Source: Bauldia sp.
GTDB taxonomy: Bacteria > Pseudomonadota > Alphaproteobacteria > Rhizobiales > Kaistiaceae
Length of the DNA stretch: 6,587 nt
Reading direction: 5' to 3'
Assembly (NCBI GenBank): GCA_020442095.1
Contig: JAGRKY010000140.1
Coordinates: forward strand, 1-6,587
Positions 1 through 5,859 of the stretch are shown piece by piece. The number at the start of each line of letters is the position of its first letter. Within the stretch, counting starts at the first letter, position 1. The position numbers were made by a program, and so were the translations under genes. The notes beneath the pieces were generated by a model, which was not told the origin of the DNA, made no database searches, and saw only the letters and a list, made by a program, of their open reading frames with translations.

Positions 1-2
1 TC

Positions 3-1451
3 TATCCGCACATGAACGGCATCGGTGGCGATGCCTTCTTCCTGATCGCCGAACCCGGCAAGCCGCCGCGGGCGATCGACGCCTGCGGCCGCTCCGGGAC
101 CCTTGCGACGATCGAGCGGTACCAGAAGCAGGGCCATGACGAGATTCCGCACCGGGGCGCCGAAGCGGCGCTGACGGTCGCGGGCGCGGTTTCGGGATGG
201 CTGCTCGCCAGCGAGGTGGCGACGGCGCTTGGCGGCCGGATCCCGCGCGGCGAGCTGCTCGAGGCGGCGATCCGCCAGGCGAAGGAGGGAAGCCCGGTCA
301 CCCGTTCCTTTGTCAGCTGCATCGCCAACGACCGCTCGTCGCTGACCTCCGTTCCGGGCTTTGCCGACCATTTCATGGAAGATGGCAAGCCGCCCGAGAT
401 CGGCGCGCTTTTCGTCCAGGAGCGGCTTGCCGACACGCTCGATCACCTCGCGCGGGCGGGTTTTGCCGATTTCTATCGGGGCGATGTCGCGGCCGAGATC
501 GCCGTCGATCTCGAAGAGGCGGGGTCCTATGTCACCCGCGAGGATCTGAGGCGCCAGGAAGCGCGCCTCACCGGTCCGCTCTCGGTTCCGCTCGCCGATG
601 CGACGCTGTTCAACACCCCGCCGCCGACGCAAGGGCTGGCGTCCCTGATCATCCTTGCGATCTTCGACCGGCTGGGCGTGCAGAGGGGCGAGAGCTTCGA
701 GCATATCCACGGGCTGATCGAGGCCGCCAAGCGGGCATTCGAGGTCCGTGACCGCGAGATACGCGATCCCGATCATGCCGGGGAGATCGCGCGTTATCTC
801 GAAGCCGGGTGGCTCGACGAAGCGGCATCCCGCATCGACATGAAGCGTGCCGCGGCGTGGCCCGCCGGCAACGGCGACGGCGACACGATCTGGATGGGGG
901 CGATCGACGGCAACGGGCTCGCCGTTTCGTTCATCCAGTCCCTCTACTGGGAATTCGGCTCCGGTATCGTGCTGCCAGGGACCGGGATCGTCTGGCAGAA
1001 CCGCGGCATCAGCTTCTCGCTGGATCCGCGCGCGGCCAACCCGCTCCATCCCGGCCGCAAGCCTTTCCATACGCTCAATCCGGCCTTCGCCCGGTTCAAG
1101 GACGGCCGCAACATGGTCTACGGCTCCATGGGCGGCGACGGCCAGCCGCAATTCCAGTCGGCAATCTTCACTCGCTACGCCCGCTTCGGCATGGAGCCGG
1201 GCGATGCGATCGCGGCGCCGCGCTGGCGGTGGGGGCGGACCTGGGGCGAGGGAACCGCCGGAGTCGAGGTCGAGAACCGTTTCGATCCCGATCTTCTCAC
1301 CTCGCTCGAACGCGCGGGGCATATGGTGAATGTCCTCGATGTGCCCTATTCCGACGGCATGGGTCATGCCGGGATGATCATCCGGCGGGCCGATGGCCGG
1401 CTGATGGGGGCGTCCGATCCCCGATGCGACGGCGAAGCGGTCGCCGCCTGA
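3..1451 (+). CDS. Gamma-glutamyltransferase-family Ntn-hydrolase, 5' truncated by window edge
   Basis: The reading frame is open from base 3, so the true start lies upstream; roughly 50-60 residues are probably missing compared with relatives of about 540 aa. It begins inside the conserved N-terminal motif PHMNGIGGD, and 482 residues are visible. Enzymes of this family are made as a precursor that cleaves itself before a threonine, which then becomes the N-terminal nucleophile of the small subunit. The candidate is the Thr encoded at 885-887 (GDGD-T-IWMGAIDGNGLAVS). From there to the stop is 188 aa, the usual small-subunit size. GSGIVLPGTG, the NPLHPGRKPFHTLNP stretch and GGDGQPQ (from base 1131) follow in family order. 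The gamma-glutamyl-binding arginine motif FREMAP of E. coli GGT is replaced by IDACGRSG, so glutathione may not be the substrate. Oxamate amidohydrolase (HpxW) and acylase-type relatives are alternatives. The amidase gene starts 23 bases downstream. Family assignment is firm; substrate and localisation are unknown. Confidence 0.93.
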   Translation, partial: YPHMNGIGGDAFFLIAEPGKPPRAIDACGRSGTLATIERYQKQGHDEIPHRGAEAALTVAGAVSGWLLASEVATALGGRIPRGELLEAAIRQAKEGSPVTRSFVSCIANDRSSLTSVPGFADHFMEDGKPPEIGALFVQERLADTLDHLARAGFADFYRGDVAAEIAVDLEEAGSYVTREDLRRQEARLTGPLSVPLADATLFNTPPPTQGLASLIILAIFDRLGVQRGESFEHIHGLIEAAKRAFEVRDREIRDPDHAGEIARYLEAGWLDEAASRIDMKRAAAWPAGNGDGDTIWMGAIDGNGLAVSFIQSLYWEFGSGIVLPGTGIVWQNRGISFSLDPRAANPLHPGRKPFHTLNPAFARFKDGRNMVYGSMGGDGQPQFQSAIFTRYARFGMEPGDAIAAPRWRWGRTWGEGTAGVEVENRFDPDLLTSLERAGHMVNVLDVPYSDGMGHAGMIIRRADGRLMGASDPRCDGEAVAA

Positions 1452-1474
1452 ATTCCAACCAACAGGTTCCTGTC

Positions 1475-2662
1475 ATGCTTATTTCTTCCGATCCGGTGAA
1501 TGCCTTTGTCGACTATGACGATACCCCGGTGGCGAATGCCGAAGCCGGGCCGCTCGCCGGGCTGACCCTCGCGGTCAAGGACATCTTCGACGTCGCCGGC
1601 TATCCGACCGGGTGCGGAAATCCGGAACGTCGCGCGGAAGGCGGTGTCGCGACCGAGCACGCGTCCGCGGTCAAGACTCTGCTTGATGCCGGCGCCCGCT
1701 TCGTCGGCAAGACGCATACCGCCGAACTGGCCTTTTCTCTCGACGGCACCAACACCCATTACGGCACGCCGATCAATCCGGCGGCGCCCGACCGCGTTCC
1801 CGGCGGCTCTTCCTCGGGCTCGGCATCAGCGGTCGCGGCGGGCCTTGTCGATATCGCGCTCGGCAGCGACACCGGCGGCTCGGTCCGTGCGCCGGCGTCG
1901 TTCTGCGGCATTGTCGGGCTAAGGACGACCTTCGGGCGGATCGCGGCCGACAGGGTCATGCCGCTTGCCGAGAGCCTCGATACCGTCGGCTGGTTCACCC
2001 GGGATATCGACCTCTATGACCGGGTCGGGGCCGTGATGCTCGGCGACGACGCAGCGGGACCCGAACTGTCCCGGATGATGGTCCCGGAGGATATTCTCGC
2101 CTGCGTGATGAATCCGGCCGCCATGCCCGCGGTCCAGCCGTTCATTGACAAGCTCGCCGTGATCTACGGAGAGCCGGCGACGCCGACGCTTGCCCGCGAG
2201 GGACTGACCGAGTGGCAGCGCGTCTTCCGCACCATCCAGGGCTATGAGGCCTGGCGGAACCATGGCCAGTGGATCGACGAGCGCAAGCCGAAGCTCATGG
2301 ATGCCGTCCGCGGGCGCTTCGAAGCCGCGCGCCGGGTTTCGGATTCGGACTACAGCGTTGCCTGCGCGGAGAGGGGGAGCATCCGCGATCGCATGCTCGA
2401 TCTGCTCGGCGACGACGGGTTCCTCGTCTGGCCGACCCTGCCGACCATCGCTCCGCTTGTCCGGTCGACCGAAGCGGATCTGGAAGGCTTCCGGGCGCGG
2501 GCGCTGTCGATGCTGTGCACGGCGGGCCTCGCCGGGCTGCCGCAGATTTCGCTCCCGGTTGCGACAGTCGACGGGGCGCCCTATGGCCTGTCGCTCATCG
2601 GTCCGCCGGGGCGGGACCGGGCCCTGATCGCGCTGGGGCGGAAGGTGCTTGGGTCGGGCTAG
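1475..2662 (+). CDS. Amidase-signature (AS) family amidase, AMI1-like
   Basis: This 395-residue enzyme is predicted to hydrolyse a carboxamide to acid and ammonia with the Ser-cisSer-Lys triad of the amidase signature family. Visible motifs are AVKDIFDVAG (Lys35), PGGSSSGSA (cis-Ser about 112) and the GSDTGGSVRAPASFCGI stretch (nucleophile Ser136). These positions sit one residue from those I recall for Arabidopsis AMI1 (Lys36, Ser113, Ser137). The flanking text HYGTPINP, DRVPGGSSSG and SLDTVGWFTRD also resembles AMI1, which cleaves indole-3-acetamide. There is no signal peptide, so it should be cytoplasmic. The frame is open far upstream into the preceding gene, but ATG 1475 is the sensible start: the first residues run straight into the family N-terminus. 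Only a weak AGG (1464-1466) lies 8 bases ahead of it. It is 23 bases after the GGT-family stop and 23 bases before the next start, consistent with co-transcription. The actual amide substrate cannot be read from the sequence. Confidence 0.93.
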   Translation: MLISSDPVNAFVDYDDTPVANAEAGPLAGLTLAVKDIFDVAGYPTGCGNPERRAEGGVATEHASAVKTLLDAGARFVGKTHTAELAFSLDGTNTHYGTPINPAAPDRVPGGSSSGSASAVAAGLVDIALGSDTGGSVRAPASFCGIVGLRTTFGRIAADRVMPLAESLDTVGWFTRDIDLYDRVGAVMLGDDAAGPELSRMMVPEDILACVMNPAAMPAVQPFIDKLAVIYGEPATPTLAREGLTEWQRVFRTIQGYEAWRNHGQWIDERKPKLMDAVRGRFEAARRVSDSDYSVACAERGSIRDRMLDLLGDDGFLVWPTLPTIAPLVRSTEADLEGFRARALSMLCTAGLAGLPQISLPVATVDGAPYGLSLIGPPGRDRALIALGRKVLGSG

Positions 2663-2671
2663 TCCGGCGAC

Positions 2672-2676
2672 AGGGG
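2672..2676 (+). promoter_or_regulatory. Ribosome binding site for the ASK1-like gene
   Basis: AGGGG lies 9 bases before ATG 2686, within the 23-base gap after the amidase stop. It supports the choice of this ATG although the frame remains open upstream into the amidase gene. A GAGG at 2680-2683 is too close to the ATG to be the main site. Confidence 0.5.
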
Positions 2677-2685
2677 ATCGAGGCG

Positions 2686-4056
2686 ATGAAGCCGCTCTGT
2701 TTCGTGCTGATGCCATTCGGCCGGAAACCGGAAGGGACCGGGCGGATCATCGACTTCGACGCCGTCTACAACCAGATCATCGCGCCGGGCGTCGAGGCGG
2801 CGGGGATGGAGCCGATCCGTGCCGACCAGGAGGAGATCGGCGGCACCATCCACAAGCCGATGTTCGAGCGGCTGATGCTGTGCGACTACGCCGTGGCGGA
2901 CGTCACCGGCGCCAATCCCAACGTCTATTACGAGCTTGGCATCCGCCATGCGCTGAGGCCGCGCAGCACGCTGATCATCTTCGCCGACAATACCGCGCTG
3001 CCATTCGATATCGCGCAGCAGCGCGGCGTTCCCTATCGCCTCGATGCGGGCGGCGGGGTCGTCGATGCTGAGGCGGACAGCCGTCTGATCGCGCAGCGGC
3101 TGAGGACCGCCAACGAAAATTCCCACGACGACAGCCCGCTGTTCCAGATGATCGATGGCATGCCCCGTATCGAGGTGGACCACGCCAAGACGGATATCTT
3201 CCGCGACCGGGTCGAGATCGCCAAGGAATACCGGACGGCTCTCACCGCCGCGCGCAAGAAGGGCGTCGAGGCGGTCAAGGCGGTCGCCGAGGATCCGCGG
3301 CTTGCGGATCTCCGCAACGTCGAGGCCGGCATCATCATCGACCTCCTGCTTTCCTTCCGGGCGGTGGGAACGCGGGACGGCTGGCAGGGAATGATCGATC
3401 TCCATGCCCGCATGCCGAAGGAATTGCAGCATGCGCGAATGGTGCGCGAGCAGCTCGGCTTCGCGCTGAACCGCATCGGTCGCTCCGACGAGGCGGAACA
3501 GGTCCTCGTCGACGTGATCAGGGAATTCGGCCCGAACAGCGAGACCAACGGATTGCTCGGCCGCGTCTACAAGGACCTCTGGGAAAAGGCGAAGACAGAT
3601 GGCCAGCGCATCCAGGCGCGGGGCTACCTGAAGCGGGCGATCGAGACCTATCGGGCGGGGTTCGAGGCGGACTGGCGCGATGCCTATCCCGGTATCAACG
3701 CGGTCACGCTGATGGAGCTGCAGGACAAGCCCGACCCGGCCCAGAACGACCTGCTGCCGGTGGTTCGCTACGCCGCCTCCCAGCGCGCCAATCGCGACGA
3801 CGGCGAGGCCGGTGACTACTGGGACCACGCGACGCTGCTGGAGCTCGCGGTCCTGGCGCGGGACGAGGAGGGGGCCGAGGACTCGGCGGCACATGCGCTT
3901 TCGCTGGTGCGCGAGCCGTGGGAACCGGCAACCACCGCCCGTAACCTCCGGCTCATCCGCGAGGCACGGGAGGGGCGGGGGGAAGATGTCGCGTGGCTGG
4001 TCGAGATCGAGGAAGCGCTCGCGGACGCGGAAGCCCGTATGCAGGCGGCCAACTGA
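2686..4056 (+). CDS. Rossmannoid (NDT/TIR-like) domain fused to ASK1-type TRAFs-binding TPR domain
   Basis: This 456-aa protein has no signal peptide or membrane segment. Residues 1-120 resemble nucleoside 2-deoxyribosyltransferase/TIR-like Rossmannoid domains: a first strand CFVLMPFG (5-12), then CDYAVADVTG (66-75) and NPNVYYELGIRHAL (77-90). Glu83 sits where such folds carry their catalytic glutamate, with Asp67 and Asp72 as further pocket candidates. A linker DSPLFQMIDGMP (149-160) leads to a helical region (about 165-455). This region carries GLLGRVYKDLW (289-299) and YPGINAVTLM (334-343), which resemble the GRIYKD and SGIN segments in the TRAFs-binding TPR region (DUF4071) of animal ASK1/MAP3K5. 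Bacterial proteins with this architecture exist, but I know of no experimentally settled function. Cleavage of a nucleotide, nucleoside or NAD-like molecule controlled by the TPR half is an inference. It is probably the last gene of the GGT-amidase unit. No kinase, protease or defence partner is adjacent. Domain calls are fairly sure; function is open. Confidence 0.88.
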   Translation: MKPLCFVLMPFGRKPEGTGRIIDFDAVYNQIIAPGVEAAGMEPIRADQEEIGGTIHKPMFERLMLCDYAVADVTGANPNVYYELGIRHALRPRSTLIIFADNTALPFDIAQQRGVPYRLDAGGGVVDAEADSRLIAQRLRTANENSHDDSPLFQMIDGMPRIEVDHAKTDIFRDRVEIAKEYRTALTAARKKGVEAVKAVAEDPRLADLRNVEAGIIIDLLLSFRAVGTRDGWQGMIDLHARMPKELQHARMVREQLGFALNRIGRSDEAEQVLVDVIREFGPNSETNGLLGRVYKDLWEKAKTDGQRIQARGYLKRAIETYRAGFEADWRDAYPGINAVTLMELQDKPDPAQNDLLPVVRYAASQRANRDDGEAGDYWDHATLLELAVLARDEEGAEDSAAHALSLVREPWEPATTARNLRLIREAREGRGEDVAWLVEIEEALADAEARMQAAN

Positions 4057-4064
4057 GACAAACG

Positions 4065-4091
4065 GGCGCGGTGGCAGCCGTCTCCCGCGCC
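4065..4091 (+). terminator. GC-rich inverted repeat, possible weak terminator
   Basis: GGCGCGG (4065-4071) and CCGCGCC (4085-4091) can form a 7-bp all-GC stem with a 13-base loop, starting 9 bases after the stop of the ASK1-like gene. No T-run follows (the sequence continues TCGATAAAG), so it is not a classical intrinsic terminator. It could stabilise the 3' end or attenuate read-through into the nickel genes, or be a chance product of high GC. Confidence 0.3.
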
Positions 4092-4103
4092 TCGATAAAG
4101 CCG

Positions 4104-4117
4104 CAGTCTTTCAGTCT
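4104..4117 (+). repeat. Short tandem direct repeat in the spacer before the DUF1007 gene
   Basis: CAGTCT occurs at 4104-4109 and again at 4112-4117, with an 8-base period. It lies 22 bases ahead of the DUF1007 start, in the only intergenic stretch of any size in the window. The position would suit an operator, but no known nickel/cobalt regulator site (for example an RcnR-like G-tract palindrome) is recognisable, nor is a clear -35/-10 pair. It may be chance. Confidence 0.25.
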
Positions 4118-4125
4118 CAAGGCAC

Positions 4126-4130
4126 GGGGA
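4126..4130 (+). promoter_or_regulatory. Ribosome binding site for the DUF1007 gene
   Basis: GGGGA lies 8 bases before ATG 4139. It supports this start over the long upstream open extension of the same frame, which runs back into the preceding gene. The chosen ATG also opens a clean signal peptide. Confidence 0.5.
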
Positions 4131-4138
4131 CCAATCGG

Positions 4139-4789
4139 ATGCGATTCATCAAAGCTGCGATTGTCGGTTCGGCTCTTCTCGCCAGCGCGACTGGCGCGGG
4201 CGCGCATCCGCATGTCCTGGTCGACGCAAGGGCCGAGGTCGTCTTCGACCCCGCCGGCGAGATTTCGGCGATCCGCAACATCTGGCAGTTCGACGAGGCA
4301 TTTACCGCCTTCGCCATCCAGGGACTCGATGCCAACGACGACGGCGAGCTGAGCGACGACGAACTGGCGCCGCTCGCCCAGGTGAACGTCGATTCCCTCA
4401 AGGACTATGACTTCTTCACCTACCTGACCGTGGACGACAAGTCGGTCGGCTTCTCGCCGCCGACGGAATATTTCCTTCAGTTCTACAGCGGCCGGCTGAC
4501 TCTCTTCTACACCTTGCCCCTCAAGAAGCCGGTGGCAGCCGGCAAGGCGACGACGCTCGAGGTCTTCGATCCCGAATATTTCGTTGCCTTCACCTTCATG
4601 GAAGATGCGCCCGTGACCCTCGTCGACGCGCCGACCGGCTGCGACGCCGCCTATCAGCCACCGAAGGAACTCGACGCCCAAACCATGACGATCCTCGGCG
4701 CCATTCCCGCGGACCAGCGTGATCTGCCCCCTGCGCTGCAGGACGCCGCGGCGGGTCTCGCCAGCCTTATCCAGATATCGTGCAACTGA
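4139..4789 (+). CDS. DUF1007 family secreted protein, partner of Ni/Co exporter
   Basis: This 216-aa protein has a signal peptide: a short basic start (MRFIK), a hydrophobic stretch (6-19) and a likely cleavage after AGA (residue 22). The mature protein would start at HPHV (23-26), the conserved DUF1007 opening. Residues 64-75 form a canonical EF-hand-like loop (D-A-N-D-D-G-E-L-S-D-D-E). FDPEYFVAF (143-151) is another family segment. The two cysteines, Cys168 and Cys215, could form a disulfide in the periplasm. DUF1007 genes commonly neighbour or are fused to NicO-type exporters. Here the exporter start overlaps the 3' end of this gene by 10 bases, so a role in handling Ni2+/Co2+ for the transporter is likely, though the family's biochemistry is, to my knowledge, unsettled. 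The gene starts a new unit after an 82-base spacer; read-through from upstream is possible. Confidence 0.9.
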   Translation: MRFIKAAIVGSALLASATGAGAHPHVLVDARAEVVFDPAGEISAIRNIWQFDEAFTAFAIQGLDANDDGELSDDELAPLAQVNVDSLKDYDFFTYLTVDDKSVGFSPPTEYFLQFYSGRLTLFYTLPLKKPVAAGKATTLEVFDPEYFVAFTFMEDAPVTLVDAPTGCDAAYQPPKELDAQTMTILGAIPADQRDLPPALQDAAAGLASLIQISCN

Positions 4790-5856
4790 CGCGCAAGAGA
4801 CTGGTCGTTTCGGCCGCCGTCGCGATCGGCGCCTGTCTTGTCGCCGGCGGTGCCCTCGCCGCCCAGTCTCCCTTCGGGATCGCGACACCGGATGGCGGGG
4901 GAAGCGCCTTCGGCGGTCCGCTCGGTCCGGTCTTCTTCTGGATCGCCCAGCGCCAGCGCGAATTCTACCAGAGCCTGACCGCGTCGCTTTCGAGCTTCAA
5001 GGACAGCGGCGCGGCTGTGTGGGCGCTGCTCGGGCTCAGCTTCTTCTATGGCATCTTCCACGCCGCCGGCCCCGGCCATGGCAAGGTCGTGATCAGCTCC
5101 TACATCGTCGCGTCGGGGGAGACGGTGCGTCGCGGCATCGCGATCGCCTTTGCCGCGGCCTTCGTCCAGGCGGTGACGGCCGTGGTCGTTGTCGGGATCG
5201 CCGCGGCGATCCTCAACGTCACCGCGCAGACAATGACCGCGGCGACGGACTGGCTGGAGATCGGCAGCTACGCGCTGGTGGCGGCGGTTGGCGCATGGCT
5301 CTTATGGTCGAAGACCGTTGGTGGCGGCCATCACCATCATCACCACCACCACGTCCCCGTCGCCGACGGGCCGCATGCCGAGCATGCTCACCACGATCAC
5401 GACCACAGCCATGACCATCACAGTCACGACCATGACCACCATGATCACGGGCACGATGATCATCACGGTCATGCCCATTGCCATGGCCATCCGATCGCCC
5501 GGACTGCTCCTGCGACGTCCGGCAATCCGCTGGTCAGGGCGTGGTCGGCAATTCTCGGGGTCGGCATCCGGCCCTGTTCCGGCGCCATCATCATCCTGGT
5601 CTTCGCGCTTTCCCAGGGGCTGTTCTACGCCGGGGTCGCGGCGACCTTCGTGATGGCGGTCGGCACCGGGATCACTGTCGCGGCGCTGGCGACGCTGGCG
5701 GTATCGGCCAAGGGGCTGGCGGCGCGGTTCGCCGGCGGCGAATCGGAGACCGGGCACCGCGTGCTCCGGGTGATCGAGATCGCCGGCGCCCTGGCAGTGC
5801 TGCTGCTCGGGCTTCTCCTGCTTGGCGGCGCGTTGTCGACCCAGTTCGCGGGCTGA
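4780..5856 (+). CDS. NicO/RcnA-family nickel/cobalt exporter with His-rich loop
   Basis: This 358-aa inner-membrane protein is predicted to export Ni2+ and/or Co2+. After an N-terminal hydrophobic segment (8-28), membrane segments are visible at about 78-96, 116-145, 157-177, 266-286, 288-310 and 328-352. FHAAGPGHGK (93-102) is the hallmark metal-site motif of the family, and GIRPCSGAI (262-270) is the second conserved block. Between them, residues 184-237 hold 29 histidines plus many aspartates, a metal-binding loop typical of RcnA-like exporters. The start is taken as GTG 4780, inside the DUF1007 gene. No ATG, GTG or TTG follows in the frame before the hydrophobic segment, and no good ribosome binding site precedes it, so translational coupling to DUF1007 is likely. 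The stop TGA (5854-5856) directly abuts the stop of the convergent gene. Nickel versus cobalt preference, and direction of transport, come from family knowledge rather than this sequence. Confidence 0.93.
   Translation: MQLTRKRLVVSAAVAIGACLVAGGALAAQSPFGIATPDGGGSAFGGPLGPVFFWIAQRQREFYQSLTASLSSFKDSGAAVWALLGLSFFYGIFHAAGPGHGKVVISSYIVASGETVRRGIAIAFAAAFVQAVTAVVVVGIAAAILNVTAQTMTAATDWLEIGSYALVAAVGAWLLWSKTVGGGHHHHHHHHVPVADGPHAEHAHHDHDHSHDHHSHDHDHHDHGHDDHHGHAHCHGHPIARTAPATSGNPLVRAWSAILGVGIRPCSGAIIILVFALSQGLFYAGVAATFVMAVGTGITVAALATLAVSAKGLAARFAGGESETGHRVLRVIEIAGALAVLLLGLLLLGGALSTQFAG
5329..5490 (+). repeat. CAY/GAY-rich low-complexity tract encoding the His-rich loop
   Basis: The tract opens with eight consecutive His codons of mixed CAT/CAC use (5329-5352). 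An interrupted stretch of His and Asp codons follows, to 5490. In total 29 of 54 codons are His. Mixed synonymous codons argue for selection on the protein rather than simple nucleotide slippage, but the tract is likely to vary in length between strains. Confidence 0.85.
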
Positions 5857-5859
5857 TCA
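5854..5859. other. Abutting convergent stop codons in a TGATCA palindrome
   Basis: TGA (5854-5856) ends the exporter on the + strand, and TCA (5857-5859) is the stop of the convergent hydrolase on the - strand, so the two genes meet with no spacer. A 5-bp stem, CGCGG (5847-5851) with CCGCG (5862-5866), flanks the palindrome, but no T-run follows on either strand. Any transcription terminator must lie inside the opposing coding sequence. Confidence 0.8.

Noticed and set aside
809..1474. Upstream in-frame extension of the amidase into the GGT-family gene, suggesting a fusion
   Set aside because: The extension reads as an Arg-rich out-of-frame translation of the GGT-family gene. The amidase N-terminus fits its family from ATG 1475.
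1919..2716. 265-codon - strand open frame opposite the amidase
   Set aside because: It lies wholly against a gene with strong amidase motifs, is rich in Arg and Pro and shows no domain, so it is a shadow.
2659..3894. 411-codon open frame on the - strand, opposite the ASK1-like gene
   Set aside because: It is a shadow frame produced by GC-rich codon use. The translation has no recognisable motif, and the + strand frame carries clear family signatures throughout.
2686..4056. Reading this gene as part of a complete anti-phage defence island
   Set aside because: The neighbours are metabolic and metal-export genes. No nuclease, kinase, sensor ATPase or mobile-element gene is present, so only the domain architecture hints at such a role.
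4057..4138. Possible cobalamin or nickel-cobalt riboswitch ahead of the exporter pair
   Set aside because: At 82 bases the spacer is too short for a cobalamin riboswitch, and I see no B12-box-like or NiCo-type multi-helix pattern.
3953..4888. 311-codon - strand open frame covering the spacer and DUF1007
   Set aside because: It is Arg-rich without motifs and opposite a well-supported secreted protein; it also spans the intergenic spacer without any matching signals.
5329..5490. Regular short repeats that might be a CRISPR array or satellite
   Set aside because: There are no repeat-spacer units. The pattern is CAY and GAY codons in frame within the exporter gene.
5302..5757. Met/Val-rich - strand open frame opposite the exporter
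   Set aside because: The Met/Val-rich stretch is the reverse complement of the His/Asp codon tract, not a real low-complexity protein.
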